A DNA stretch of 64,000 nucleotides from Methylocella silvestris BL2 (GCF_000021745.1 NC_011666.1:2056501-2120500); one strand, 5' to 3'; shown: positions 19,583 through 31,726, counted from the first letter of the stretch. Notes: a model not told the origin generated them from the sequence alone. Translations and numbers: made by a program.

Positions 19583-19763
19583 CCATCCCTAGTGCGGCCG
19601 ACATGTCCGTCTTGAAAGCCAGGGCGTCCTGCGACGGTCCCCGATAGATCTTATCCCGTAGGATCGCAGCGCGCTTTGGGTCGTTTGCGTAAACGACTCG
19701 CTGTCCATCGAAGCTGGTAGCAAGCTTGATCGCCGCACGAATGATGTCTTTTCTAATCTTCAT
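19497..19763 (-). CDS. Hypothetical protein, 88 residues
   Basis: ATG 19763 is preceded by GGCGGAAG, a plausible ribosome site. The sequence begins MKIRKDIIRAAIKLATSFDGQRVVYANDPKRAAILRDKIYRG, which reads like a real soluble protein, whereas the last 30 residues (GRIRRRRLAGSESGKSAGGAK) overlap the DUF2335 frame and look like shadow sequence. Either the genes truly overlap, or the 3' part is altered by a frameshift. No family recognised. The codons here are less GC-rich than in gyrB or clpB. Confidence 0.5.
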   Translation of the reverse strand: MKIRKDIIRAAIKLATSFDGQRVVYANDPKRAAILRDKIYRGPSQDALAFKTDMSAALGMVEGGRIRRRRLAGSESGKSAGGAKAITA

Positions 19764-19948
19764 GCTTCCGCCCTACTCACGAGGGTGCAGGCTGGCAATT
19801 TAAGTCATTTGGAGCCCGCTTCGCCACCATAACTCGAGCGGCCAGCGTGGGGCATACGCCCCGCCTCCCTGACGCTATGGAATCGAAGCTGCCCGACCAA
19901 GAATTCAGACGGAAACGCTGCGCGATTCCATCTAACGCAATCGCCTTG

Positions 19949-22543
<2,595 letters not shown>

Positions 22544-22918
22544 TGTTGTATCTCCCCCGCCTGTGACGCCCCTGGCGGCGACGTCACGGCTTGACTTAAC
22601 TGGCCTCGAAACCGCGGCCGTGTTCTTTGTCAAATGTAGGAAAGAAAAGCCTGAGCGGAAGGGTTTTTGCCCGTTATCCGGGCTAAAACTCGGCCAGACA
22701 AAGCCGCCTCGCGGCGACCTGACGTCGGCGCCGCGAAGCATGTTTGGGTTTGGATGCAGCCCGGCCGATCAGATTGATTGACGTCCAGTGGGAACAGGCC
22801 CCGAGCGTGCGTTCACCAGCGGCAGACGCGCCGCAATCACCACAGCCCGTCCCGCCGCCAACGCGGGCCCGGCGCGACGCGCCGGACTCCCCAGCGGCAC
22901 GAGCGAGAAACCCGCCCA
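22544..22918. other. Intergenic region upstream of clpB
   Basis: A 375-bp gap between the clpB start and the DUF4167 stop, both genes reading leftward. It must hold the clpB promoter. A TTGACA occurs on the minus strand near 22626-22633 but has no matching -10 element at normal spacing, and CCTACATTT just before it is only vaguely sigma-32-like. No hairpin with a U-tract was found behind the DUF4167 gene. Confidence 0.4.
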
Positions 22919-23956
22919 TCAGTCGCCGACAGGATCCTTGGCGCTCGATTGCTCGTCGCTGGAATCATGCGCCTCGTTCGCCTGATCGATCGCCATTTCG
23001 GCCTTGCTGCGACGGCGGCGGCGCGGACGCAGGTGAAAGCCATTCGATTCGCGATCGGCCTCGGCGCGATCCTCGCTGATCGGAACCAGACTATCGAGCG
23101 CTGCGGTCGGATCGAGCGATTCGGGAAGCGTCTCGGAAGGCTGGCGCACGGGGGCCGTTATGAAGGCTGGCAGGCCGTTCGGCTGAACCTCTTCGACGGG
23201 CGCCCGGTCGGCCCGCGGGTCGCGGGGCAGATCGCCGCGAAATTCACGGCCGCGGCGCGAGGCGCGATTGTCCTGATCGGACGATGCAGGCTGATTGCGC
23301 GGCGACACATCTCTCGGGCCGCGCTGTTCCGGCTGGTATCGGTCCTGACCGCCACTGCGATCCTGGTTGCGATCTTGACCCCGATCCTGACTGCGATCCT
23401 GGCGATCCTGACCGGAGCGATCGGGATAGGCGCGCGGCTCCTGCTGCTGCCTCTCCTGATAGGGCGCAACGCGCGGCGCCTGCGGCTGCCGGTCCTGGCC
23501 ATTGGTCGGATAGAAGGGCCGGTCGGCGACGGGCTGGGGGCCGCCCCCCGGGGGCTGCGGCGCAAAGGCCGGCTGCGGCGCGGCGAAGCGCTCGATCGGC
23601 GACGCGAAACGATCCGGCAGGGCGGCGAAATCATCGTCGCCGTCGATCTCCTCGGCCATGGCGTCGCCGGGCTGGCGCTGATAGCCGGATGCGCCTTGCT
23701 GCTGCGCTTGAGCGAGCGCGATCAGGCGGAAATAATGTTCGGCGTGCTGGAGATAGCTTTCCGCCGTGACGGGGTCGCCCGACGATTGGGCGTCGCGGGC
23801 GAGCTGCAGATATTTCTCGCCAATATGGTGGGCGGTGCCGCGAATCTTGACGTCGGGACCGCTCGACTCATAGGAGCGCGTCAGAGGATTGGGACCTTTG
23901 CGATTATTGTTCGGCCGGCCACGCATGCGTTGTTTGTTGTTCTGTCCAGGTCTCAT
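22919..23956 (-). CDS. DUF4167 domain protein
   Basis: Start taken as ATG 23956 (MRPGQNNKQRMRGRPNNNRKGPNPLTRSYESSGPDVKIRG), 345 residues. The first 90 residues are the DUF4167 domain (TAHHIGEKYLQLARDAQSSGDPVTAESYLQHAEHYFRLI), a basic, RNA-binding-looking module restricted to alphaproteobacteria. The rest is disordered, Gln/Arg/Asp-rich and repetitive (DRSQDRGQDRNQDRSGG) with a basic patch RPRRRRRSKAEM near the end. The domain is usually encoded next to prmC, as here, which hints at a role in translation, but none is established. Confidence 0.85.
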   Translation of the reverse strand: MRPGQNNKQRMRGRPNNNRKGPNPLTRSYESSGPDVKIRGTAHHIGEKYLQLARDAQSSGDPVTAESYLQHAEHYFRLIALAQAQQQGASGYQRQPGDAMAEEIDGDDDFAALPDRFASPIERFAAPQPAFAPQPPGGGPQPVADRPFYPTNGQDRQPQAPRVAPYQERQQQEPRAYPDRSGQDRQDRSQDRGQDRNQDRSGGQDRYQPEQRGPRDVSPRNQPASSDQDNRASRRGREFRGDLPRDPRADRAPVEEVQPNGLPAFITAPVRQPSETLPESLDPTAALDSLVPISEDRAEADRESNGFHLRPRRRRRSKAEMAIDQANEAHDSSDEQSSAKDPVGD

Positions 23957-24399
23957 CGATGATCCTTGAGTGGCGCCGTAGCCGCAACCCCCGACCGTCG
24001 CCAAAGGCGAGTCGTTTTCGGTCCTTATCGAACCATTAAGCCAAAGAGCAATGGCGCAAGCTGATGTTCTTGGCTCTCCAGCCGGTGGCGATACTCGCGA
24101 AATTTCGCGGCATCAATCTTCGATCCTGGAGCAACAGGATCTTAGAGCTTTGGGACGTTTGCCTCGGTTTAGCCGAGCGTCTCAGCTTTGCCGGAACGGA
24201 CCAACCCTATTTCACACACTGCGTATCGGGCGAAGACGACGACATCTCGACGCTGACCGCAGCTTTACACGAGCGAAAGGGCAATCCTTGTTTGCGTGAA
24301 ACTAGCCGCTTTCGCTTGAAACGCCAAGCGCTTTTGCAGAAATAGGTTCGGAAATTATCCTCGCAAACGAGCATCCCGCTCTACGCGCCGAGTCGAGGC
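23957..24399. other. Intergenic region between prmC and the DUF4167 gene
   Basis: A 443-bp gap. A plus-strand frame at 24064-24345 could encode 93 residues but has no family resemblance and no strong ribosome site, so I leave it out. The gap is unusually long for the prmC-DUF4167 pair, which are normally close, so the DUF4167 gene probably has its own promoter here. Confidence 0.4.
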
Positions 24400-25320
24400 T
24401 CAGGCGAATTTGGCGAGGATAATACGTTCGACGCCGCCGAGGTCAAGTCTGAAGTTTCGCGCCGAAAACGAAGCGTCCCGCAGCAGAGCGTCGACGTCCT
24501 TGCCTTGTCCCTGACCGATTTCGAGCGCGACGAAGCCCTCCGGCGCGAGCAGCCGCGCCGCAGTCGGAATGACCGCCCGATAGGCGTCGAGGCCGTCCTC
24601 GCCGCCGTCGAGCGCGAGCAGCGGATCGTAAATGCGCACCTCCGGCTCGAGACGAGCGATATCCCCGCGCGAAATATACGGCGGATTGGAGACGATGATG
24701 TCGAAGCGCGCCGCGCTCCGCGCCTCCAGCGGCGCCGCCCAATCTGCGCAGATGAGCTTGCCCCGGCCTTGCAGCCCCTGCGCCGCGAGATTCCTGTCCG
24801 CGATCGCGCAGGCGGCCGGCGCGAGATCGACGCCGACCCCGAAAGCGTTCGGCAGGCTGGCGAGCAGCGCGCAAAGAAGCGCGCCGGAGCCAACGCCAAG
24901 ATCGAGGATGCGCCAGGCCCTGCCCGTTTCGGCGCCGACGGCGTCGAGGACCACCTCGACGAGCGTTTCGGTGTCCGGCCTCGGGTCGAGGGCGGCGGGG
25001 CCGAGATGAAAACGCGCGCCCCAGAATTCGCGTGCGCCAAGGATGCGCGAGGTCGGCTCGCGGGCGAGCCGCCGCGCCGCCATGCGTTCGAGCGCTTGCG
25101 CGCCGCGCGCGCCGAGCGGCGCGCCGGGATCGCGCAGCAGCCCGGCGTGGTCGAGGCCGAGCGCCGCGCAAAGAAGCAGCCGCGCGTCAAGGTCAGCCGA
25201 TGGAACGCCCGCCTCGGCAAGGGCGCCGGAAAGGATCCGGCGCGCGCGATCGCGCGGCGTGTTTGCATCGAAGCCGGACGGCGGCGCCAAACGCCCGGGC
25301 GCCTCGCGCGCGGCGCTCAC
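24400..25320 (-). CDS. prmC: Peptide chain release factor N5-glutamine methyltransferase
   Basis: A 306-residue protein starting at GTG 25320, which overlaps the htpG stop in GTGA. The N-terminal helical domain (RARRILSGALAEAGVPSADLDARLLLCAALG) binds the release factor. The SAM loop LDLGVGSGALLCALLASLP and the catalytic FDIIVSNPPYISRGD with NPPY are intact. PrmC methylates the Gln of the GGQ motif in RF1 and RF2. In many alphaproteobacteria it follows prfA, the gene for its substrate; here the partner upstream is htpG instead. Confidence 0.95.
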   Translation of the reverse strand: MSAAREAPGRLAPPSGFDANTPRDRARRILSGALAEAGVPSADLDARLLLCAALGLDHAGLLRDPGAPLGARGAQALERMAARRLAREPTSRILGAREFWGARFHLGPAALDPRPDTETLVEVVLDAVGAETGRAWRILDLGVGSGALLCALLASLPNAFGVGVDLAPAACAIADRNLAAQGLQGRGKLICADWAAPLEARSAARFDIIVSNPPYISRGDIARLEPEVRIYDPLLALDGGEDGLDAYRAVIPTAARLLAPEGFVALEIGQGQGKDVDALLRDASFSARNFRLDLGGVERIILAKFA

Positions 25321-27269
25321 GCCGCGGGCCGCGCCGCAGCCTCAATCAGGATGCGCGTCAGCCGCGTCGCGAAATCCGACGCGTTCTGCGGCTTCTCGCC
25401 CTCCATCAGCCGCGCCTCGTCGAAAATCAGCCAGGTGATGTCCTCGATCTTCTGCTTGTCCGGCGATCCGATCAGCCCGGCAAGCGCCTCGATCAGCGGA
25501 TGTTTCGGATTGATCTCGAGGATCGGCTTCGTCGCTGCGCCAAGCTGGCCGTGCTCGGCCAGCAATTGCTCCAGCCTCCGGTCCGGCCCGCGCTCAGGGG
25601 CGATCAGGCAGGCCGGGCTTTGCGCCAGCCGGTCCGAGGCTCGCACCTCCTCGACAGCGCCTTCCAGCGTCTGCTTCATCAGGGCGAAGAGGGCCGCGAG
25701 ATTGGCCGGCTGCGGCGCATCCTTGTCGGCGTCGGGCTTGGGGTCGACGCGCGGAATGGAGGCGATATCGGCCGCGCCCTGCGTCACGGATTTGAATGGC
25801 TTGCCGTCATAGCCCGCCGCCGTTCCGACCCAGAAAGCGTCGATTGGATCGGGCAGCAGGAGAACTTCGACGCCCCGCGCCGCAAAACCTTCAAGCTGCG
25901 GGCTTGCGGCGAGGCGCTTCAAATCATCGCCCAGCAGATAATAGATCGCGGTCTGGTTTTCCTTGAGGCCGGCGACATATTCCTTCAGCGTGCGGCCGCC
26001 CTCGGGATGGGTCGAGCTGGCGAAGCGCGCGAGATCGAACAGGGCGTCGCGCTTCTCGGGGCTCTCATAGAGACCCTCTTTGAGAACCACGCCGAAATGT
26101 TTCCACACCTCGGCGAATTTGGCCGGATCGCTTTCCGAGAGCTTCACCAGCTCCTGCAAGAGGCGATTGGCTACCGCCTTCTTGATCGCGCCGAACACCG
26201 GGCTTTCCTGGATCATCTCGCGCGAGACGTTCAGGGGCAGATCCGCCGAATCGACGACAATTCGCACGAAACGCAGCCATCTTGGCAGGATCTCGGCGTC
26301 GTCGCTGATCAGGACATGGCGCACATAAAGCTTGCCGCGGCCATGGCGCTCCGGATTGAACAGGTCGAACGGCCGCGAGGACGGCACGAAGGCCAGCACC
26401 GTATATTCGTGCCGTCCCTCCGCGCGCCAATGCACGGTCAGCGCGGGCTCGTCGAACTGGCCCGAGATCGTGTGGTAGAAATCGGCGTATTCCTCGGGCT
26501 TGATCGCGCTTTTGGGCTTGGTCCAGAGCGCCTGCCCGTCGCTGAGGCGGCGCGGCTCGGCGCCGGGGCTTTCGACAAGATCGATCGGGGCCGCGAGGGC
26601 GCTCGAATGTTCGCGCACGATCTGCTCGATCTTGTAAGGATCGAGATATTCCTTCGAGGACTCATTGATATGGAGCGCGACGCGCGTTCCATGCTCCGGC
26701 GCCTGATCGAGGGCGAGCGGCGCGATGGTAAAGGCCCCCTTGCCGTCGGAGCTCCAGACAAAGGCTTCATTCGAACCGGCGCGGCGCGAATAGACGTCGA
26801 CGCGATCGGCGACCATGAAGGCCGAATAAAAGCCGATGCCGAACTGGCCGATGAGATCCACATGCGGATTTTTTTCCGCGCCGGCTTCCGCCTCCGCCGT
26901 TTCCGCGTCGTCGCCGCCCTCGGTCGCCTCCGGCCGCGCGCCAAGCCGGTCGAGAAAGGCCCGCGTTCCCGAGCGGGCGATCGTGCCCAGCGAATCGGCG
27001 AGCTCCTCGCGGGTCATGCCGACGCCATTGTCCTCGACGCTGAGGACGCCGGCCTCCTTGTCGAGCGCGATCACGATTTTGAACGGCGCGGCGGCGAATT
27101 CGGCATTCGCCAGCGCTTCATAGCGCAGCTTTTCGCAGGCGTCGGCGGCGTTGGACAAAAGCTCGCGCAGGAAAATGTCGCGATCGGAATAGATCGAATG
27201 CACCATGAGGTGCAGCAGCCTTGCGACGTCGGCTTGAAATGCTTGGGATTGTCCAGCGGCTTCAGTCAT
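25317..27269 (-). CDS. htpG: Molecular chaperone HtpG (Hsp90)
   Basis: Start taken as ATG 27269 (MTEAAGQSQAFQADVARLLHLMVHSIYSDRDIFLRELLSN); the open frame extends upstream without homology. Length 650 residues. Motifs: NAADACEKLRY, VEDNGVGMTREEL and GQFGIGFYSAFMVADRVDVYSR of the GHKL ATPase, then the middle domain (RGKLYVRHVLISDDAEILPRWLRFVRIVVDS, NVSREMIQESP) and a shorter C-terminal dimer domain. A Glu/Ala-rich insert (EATEGGDDAETAEAEAGAEKN) sits in the N-domain. It assists folding under stress in the cytoplasm. Translationally coupled to prmC. Confidence 0.97.
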   Translation of the reverse strand: MTEAAGQSQAFQADVARLLHLMVHSIYSDRDIFLRELLSNAADACEKLRYEALANAEFAAAPFKIVIALDKEAGVLSVEDNGVGMTREELADSLGTIARSGTRAFLDRLGARPEATEGGDDAETAEAEAGAEKNPHVDLIGQFGIGFYSAFMVADRVDVYSRRAGSNEAFVWSSDGKGAFTIAPLALDQAPEHGTRVALHINESSKEYLDPYKIEQIVREHSSALAAPIDLVESPGAEPRRLSDGQALWTKPKSAIKPEEYADFYHTISGQFDEPALTVHWRAEGRHEYTVLAFVPSSRPFDLFNPERHGRGKLYVRHVLISDDAEILPRWLRFVRIVVDSADLPLNVSREMIQESPVFGAIKKAVANRLLQELVKLSESDPAKFAEVWKHFGVVLKEGLYESPEKRDALFDLARFASSTHPEGGRTLKEYVAGLKENQTAIYYLLGDDLKRLAASPQLEGFAARGVEVLLLPDPIDAFWVGTAAGYDGKPFKSVTQGAADIASIPRVDPKPDADKDAPQPANLAALFALMKQTLEGAVEEVRASDRLAQSPACLIAPERGPDRRLEQLLAEHGQLGAATKPILEINPKHPLIEALAGLIGSPDKQKIEDITWLIFDEARLMEGEKPQNASDFATRLTRILIEAAARPAA

Positions 27270-27550
27270 TTGAACAGGATGCTCCAAGAATTTTTCGAGC
27301 GCTTCGGGCCGATCTTCGCCGGCCCGCGACGCGGTGTGAATGCGTTTGCGAACCACCCCGCCCGCCTTCCTTTGCCAGGAGGCCAGCGGCTCGCTCCAAA
27401 CCGCAGATATCGCGCTTGCTTCGCTCCCGCGCAAGAGCGGCCAAGGGCAACCGAGGCGGATCGCTCTGTCGCTAAACCGTCAGAAAAGCCCTTGATGAAG
27501 CCGGAGCAGCGCGCAATGATGCCGCGTCGGGGTCAAAAACAGAAGACGGC

Positions 27551-27940
27551 ATGAGCGATTTGGAGACCGCCGAAGAGGCAAATCCGGCAGCCGAGACGCG
27601 CGCCCCTCCGCTCGCCTTCCGCTCGGCGCCGCTATCTCCCGCGCCCGTCTCCTTCGACCGGTCCGAATTGCGCGAGATCCTGAACCTCTATGGCCGCAAG
27701 GTGGCCGAGGGCGAATGGCGCGATTACGCGGTCGATTTCACGCCGCAGCAGGCCATTTTCTCTGTCTATCGCCGCGCCAGCGAATGCGCGCTTTACCGGA
27801 TCGAGAAGACGCCGAAGCTCGCCAAGAAGCAGGGCGCCTATGCGGTTGTCGCGACGGGCGGGCTGGTGCTGAAGCGCGGCGGCGATCTGCGCCGCGTCCT
27901 CGCCGTGCTCGACAAGCGGCTGCGGCTGGTCTCCGGCTGA
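27551..27940 (+). CDS. DUF2794 family protein
   Basis: A 129-residue protein from ATG 27551. After a Pro/Ala-rich leader the conserved block VSFDRSELREILNLYGRKVAEGEWRDYAVDF and AIFSVYRRASECALYRIEKTPKLAKKQGAYAVVATGG is the DUF2794 signature, a short alphaproteobacterial family with no assigned function. It has no signal peptide and is cytoplasmic by appearance. It is divergent from htpG and convergent with the Bax-inhibitor-1 gene, with a terminator between. Confidence 0.85.
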   Translation: MSDLETAEEANPAAETRAPPLAFRSAPLSPAPVSFDRSELREILNLYGRKVAEGEWRDYAVDFTPQQAIFSVYRRASECALYRIEKTPKLAKKQGAYAVVATGGLVLKRGGDLRRVLAVLDKRLRLVSG

Positions 27941-27956
27941 GACCAGGCCGAAAATG

Positions 27957-27984
27957 AAAAAAGGCCCCGCCTGAGCGGAGCCTT
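27957..27984 (-). terminator. Rho-independent terminator of the Bax-inhibitor-1 gene
   Basis: On the minus strand AAGGCTCCGC-TCAG-GCGGGGCCTT forms a 10-bp stem with one G-U pair, followed by TTTT. It lies 25 bases behind the minus-strand stop at 28009. On the plus strand the same hairpin lacks a T-run. Confidence 0.8.
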
Positions 27985-28008
27985 CCCTCTGATCAAATCA
28001 CACCAGGC

Positions 28009-28794
28009 TTAGTTGTTCCGGTCGCCGCTGAGGAAGAGAAGCGACTGGAAGATGTTGATGAAATCGAGATACAGCATCAACGCGCCGTTGATCGATTTCT
28101 TGGTCGCGACCTCATAGCCGTCGCTCTCATAATACATTTCCTTGATCGACTGCGTGTCCCATGCGGTGAGGCCCGAGAAGATCAGGACCGACAGGATGGA
28201 CAGGCCGAACTGGAACGCCGTGCTCTGCACGAACAGATTGACGACGCTGGCGATGACGAGGCCGATCAGGCCCATCACGAGGAACGAGCCCATCGCCGAA
28301 AGATCGCGCTTGGTCGTATAGCCGTAAAGGCTCAATCCGCCGAACGCCGCCGCTGTGATGAAGAAGGCCCGCGTAATCGAGGCGCCGGTATAGATCAGCA
28401 GGATCGACGACAGCGACAGGCCCATGGTCGCCGCGAAGGCGAAGAACATGATGCGCGCCGAGGAGGCCGACATCTGGTTGATTCGGAACGAGAAGAACAG
28501 CACAAAAGCCAGCGGGGCGAGCATTACGACATATCTGAGCGGACTGCCATAGATCGCCGCGCCGAAGGCCGTCAGCGGAATGCGGCCCATCTGGGCGACC
28601 GCCTGCGAGGAATCGCCGGCGACCGCGAGCATATTCACGCCAAGCGCCACAAGACCGGTGAGCGCAAGGCCGACCATCATGTTGTTGTAAACGCCCAGCA
28701 TATAGGTGCGCAGGCCCTGGTCAATTTCGGCGCGACCGGCCCGAGCGACGCCCTGGCCCCAGCGGGCGCCTGCGTTGCGGTCAAAGTCGGACAT
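28009..28794 (-). CDS. Bax inhibitor-1/YccA family membrane protein
   Basis: A 261-residue protein with a polar N-terminus (MSDFDRNAGARWGQGVARAGRAEIDQGLRTYMLGVYNNMM) and about seven membrane helices (MVGLALTGLVALGVNML, YVVMLAPLAFVLFFSF, ARIMFFAFAATMGLSLSSILL, and so on), ending ALMLYLDFINIFQSLLFLSGDRNN. ALMLYLDFINIF is a hallmark of the YbhL/BI-1 family, which in homologues forms pH-sensitive calcium leak channels. The physiological role in bacteria is unclear. Start ATG 28794; a terminator follows the stop. Confidence 0.92.
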   Translation of the reverse strand: MSDFDRNAGARWGQGVARAGRAEIDQGLRTYMLGVYNNMMVGLALTGLVALGVNMLAVAGDSSQAVAQMGRIPLTAFGAAIYGSPLRYVVMLAPLAFVLFFSFRINQMSASSARIMFFAFAATMGLSLSSILLIYTGASITRAFFITAAAFGGLSLYGYTTKRDLSAMGSFLVMGLIGLVIASVVNLFVQSTAFQFGLSILSVLIFSGLTAWDTQSIKEMYYESDGYEVATKKSINGALMLYLDFINIFQSLLFLSGDRNN

Positions 28795-29033
28795 GAGTTT
28801 CCTCTAAAAGTTGGGGAGGCCACGGCGCCTCCGGCTGCCGCCACAGAAGGCGGTCGTAGCTGCAATATGGCCTAGCAGCGAAGACCGTACAAGGGAGCTT
28901 AACATGAACAATACTTAAGGTTTGCGCCATCTCGGGCCGCCCCGAGGCTATCGCAAAAGCCATAGAACTTTCGCTATAGGAAAATACTTAAAGAACGCCA
29001 AAGGAGCCTTCTCACGAGCTCTGACGCGTCGAT

Positions 29034-31682
29034 CTATAAATCGCGCAGATAGGGCGCCGCCTTGCGGCCGAGAATGCGCCAGGTTCCGATCAGCCCGAGC
29101 AGGACGGTGAAAAGCAGCGCCGCCACCGCCGCTGCCAGCGCCTGCGGCCAGAAGAAAGTGAAATCGATGTTCATCACGGATTTCGCGATTCCATAGGCCG
29201 CCGCCGTCCCCGCCGCCGCGCCAAACAGCGCCGTCGCGAGGCCAATGAGAACGTATTCGGCCACAAAAGCGGTCAGCAGCCGGCCGCGCGTCGCTCCGAG
29301 GGTTTTCAGCACGACGGCGTCATGGATGCGCGCCTGCTGCCCGGCCGCGACGGCGCCGGCGAGCACCAGGATGGCCGCCACCAGCGCCACGCTCGAGGCG
29401 CCGCGCACCGCGCTGGCGAGCTGCGACACGATCGCCGCCGCCGATTCCAGCGCGTCCTTGACGCGCACGCTGGTAATTGCCGGAAAAGCCGAAGCGACGT
29501 CGCGGGCGAGCGCCATCTCGCGCGCCGCTCCGGCGCCCGGCAACGAAAGCGTCGCAAGATCATTATAGGGCGCGCCCGCGAAGGTGTTCGGGGAGAACAC
29601 CAGCACGAAATTGATGCCGATCACGCGCCAGTCGATTTTCCGGATATTCGCGACTTTGCCGGTGATGCTCCGGCCCAGCACATTGACGGCGACGTTGTCG
29701 CCGATTTCGAGCCCAAGGCCGTCGGCGATCTGGCTTTCGAGGGAAATCAAAGGCGGGCCCGCGTAATCTTTCGGCCACCACTCGCCCTTGATCAGCTTCG
29801 AGCCCTGCGGCGGCGCATCCGCGAAAGTGATCCCGCGATCCCCTTGCAGCGCCCAGGCGGCGCTCTCTTTCGGCTGCGCTTTTTCGGCCGCGACGCCTTT
29901 CAGCTCGACGATGCGGCCGCGCAGCATCGGCACGAGCGCAAGCTTGCCCTCCGGCGCCTTCTGCCTGACGAATTGCGAAAATTCGTCGGCGCGCGCGCTC
30001 GGCACATCGAGAAAGAAGAAGCTTGGCGCCTCGCCCGCGCCCGCTGTTTTCAATTCGCCCCGGATATTATTGTCAATCAGCACCAAAGCGACGAGCAGCG
30101 CGAGGCCAAGGCCAAGCGATAGCACGACGGAGGGCGTCAAGGCGCCGGGGCGATGAATATTGGCGATGGCGAGGCGCAACGGCAGCCATCGCGCGCGCGG
30201 CAGCTTGCGCGCGATCCGCATGATCAGAAAAGCGACGAGCCGCAGCGCCGCCAGCGCGGCGAGCGTCGCCCCGGCATAAATCAGGGTGAGCTTGCGGTCG
30301 CCGGCGAGGATCAAGGCAGAGACGAGCAGCGCCGCGGCCGCCGCGAAAGCGATGGCGATATAGCGCGCCCGCGGCCGGCTGGCGACAATCTCGATCGCGT
30401 CGCGAAAAATCGCCGTCGCGGGAACGTCATGGGCGAGCCCGAGCGGCAGCGCGGCGAAGGCGAGCGCAGTTAAGAGCCCATAGAGCGCGCCCTCGAACAT
30501 TGGCCTTGCGTGGATCGCGGGCGCGAGCGGGAACGGCAGCAGATCGCCGAAGGCGGCGGCGGCGATATAGGGCAAGAGAGCGCCGACGACGGCCCCCAGC
30601 GCGACGCCGATCAAGGCGACAAGCATGATCTCGATCAGCATCACGGCGAAAACCCGCGAACCGCTGGCGCCGAGCGATTTCAGGATCGCAATCGTCGTGC
30701 GCTTGCGGGCGATATAAGCGCGGACCGCATTGGCGACGCCGACGCCGCCGACGATCAGCGACGAGAGGCCGACCAGCGTCAGAAATTGCGTGAAACGGTC
30801 GAGGTTGCGGGAAAACTGCGGCGAGATATTTTTGCGCGTGCGGATTTCCCAGCCCGCGCCCTGAACCTCCGCGCGAGCGCGGTCGGCGAAAGCCTCGACG
30901 GCGGCGTCCGACGCCGGCGCCTCTGCCTGTCCAAGCGCAACGCGATAGACGAAATGGGCGAGCGCGCCCGGCTGCAAAAGGCCGCTCGCGCGCAGTCCCG
31001 CGTCGCTCATCAGCACGCGCGGTCCGAAGCCGACGCCTCCGGCAAGTTGATCCGGTTCTTTCGTCAGCATGGCGCGAAGCTGGTAGCGCCCCTGGCCGAT
31101 GCGGATTTCAGCCCCAGGCGAAACGCCAAGACGCGGCGCCAGGGCGGGATCGACGGCGACGCCAAAGACGCCGTCCCGCTCGGACAGCGCGTCGGCGAGC
31201 GAGGTCGCCGGCTCAAGACTGATCGTCCCCGCGAGCGGATAGAGGCCGTCGACCGCCTTGATCTCGACCATCGCCACATTGCCAGCCGATTGGCCACCCG
31301 CTTGGCCGGCAGCTTCGCCGGCAAGTTGGCCGGCTGGACGCGCCATGGCCCGCATCAGGACGACGCTGGAGACGCGGCCCGCGCCGGCGAGAAAGCTGCG
31401 CTCGGCCCCGCTCGCCTCGCGCTGGGCGAGATCGAAGGAGACGTCGCCGCCAAGGATCGCGCCGCCTTCGCGCGCGAGGCCGTCCTTCAGCGACAGCGAG
31501 AGCGAGCCGACGCCGGTGATTGCGGCGACGCCGACGGCGATGCAGCCGAGAAAAATAACAAAGCCCGACAGGCCGCCGCGCAGATCGCGCAAGGCGAATT
31601 TCAGGGCGAGCGGCGCGCGCCAGCCGCGCCGCGCCAGGGATTGCGCGGGGGCCGAGCCGGCGGCGACGTCGAGCTGCTCCAT
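29034..31682 (-). CDS. ABC transporter permease, FtsX-like (YbbP family)
   Basis: Start taken as ATG 31682 (MEQLDVAAGSAPAQSLARRGWRAPLALKFALRDLRGGLSG), 882 residues. It has one N-terminal helix (GFVIFLGCIAVGVAAITGVGSLSLS), a large extracytoplasmic domain and two groups of FtsX helices (FLTLVGLSSLIVGGVGVANAVRAYIARKRTTIAILKSLGASG and the C-terminal GASSVALVAAILVLAGAVAAGQQARIHDAVVLKTLGATRGRLL). YbbP-type permeases pair with a YbbA ATPase and are thought to act on cell-envelope lipids or lipoproteins. The matching ATPase lies about 4 kb upstream at 35383, next to tesA, so the usual tesA-ybbA-ybbP cluster appears split. Confidence 0.88.
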   Translation of the reverse strand: MEQLDVAAGSAPAQSLARRGWRAPLALKFALRDLRGGLSGFVIFLGCIAVGVAAITGVGSLSLSLKDGLAREGGAILGGDVSFDLAQREASGAERSFLAGAGRVSSVVLMRAMARPAGQLAGEAAGQAGGQSAGNVAMVEIKAVDGLYPLAGTISLEPATSLADALSERDGVFGVAVDPALAPRLGVSPGAEIRIGQGRYQLRAMLTKEPDQLAGGVGFGPRVLMSDAGLRASGLLQPGALAHFVYRVALGQAEAPASDAAVEAFADRARAEVQGAGWEIRTRKNISPQFSRNLDRFTQFLTLVGLSSLIVGGVGVANAVRAYIARKRTTIAILKSLGASGSRVFAVMLIEIMLVALIGVALGAVVGALLPYIAAAAFGDLLPFPLAPAIHARPMFEGALYGLLTALAFAALPLGLAHDVPATAIFRDAIEIVASRPRARYIAIAFAAAAALLVSALILAGDRKLTLIYAGATLAALAALRLVAFLIMRIARKLPRARWLPLRLAIANIHRPGALTPSVVLSLGLGLALLVALVLIDNNIRGELKTAGAGEAPSFFFLDVPSARADEFSQFVRQKAPEGKLALVPMLRGRIVELKGVAAEKAQPKESAAWALQGDRGITFADAPPQGSKLIKGEWWPKDYAGPPLISLESQIADGLGLEIGDNVAVNVLGRSITGKVANIRKIDWRVIGINFVLVFSPNTFAGAPYNDLATLSLPGAGAAREMALARDVASAFPAITSVRVKDALESAAAIVSQLASAVRGASSVALVAAILVLAGAVAAGQQARIHDAVVLKTLGATRGRLLTAFVAEYVLIGLATALFGAAAGTAAAYGIAKSVMNIDFTFFWPQALAAAVAALLFTVLLGLIGTWRILGRKAAPYLRDL

Positions 31683-31726
31683 CAAATCAACTTTCTGCGC
31701 GGCGCGCGCATGTTTGCGCAACCTGT

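Noticed and set aside
19849-19862. GGGGC-ATAC-GCCCC hairpin behind clpB
   Set aside because: Stem of only 5 bp and no U-tract.
22620-22660. Possible heat-shock promoter for clpB
   Set aside because: CCTACATTT and an upstream CTTCC fit sigma-32 elements poorly; not enough to annotate.
24064-24345. 93-residue plus-strand frame between prmC and the DUF4167 gene
   Set aside because: No family resemblance and no ribosome site.
25032-27554. 840-residue plus-strand open frame
   Set aside because: Antisense shadow of htpG and prmC.
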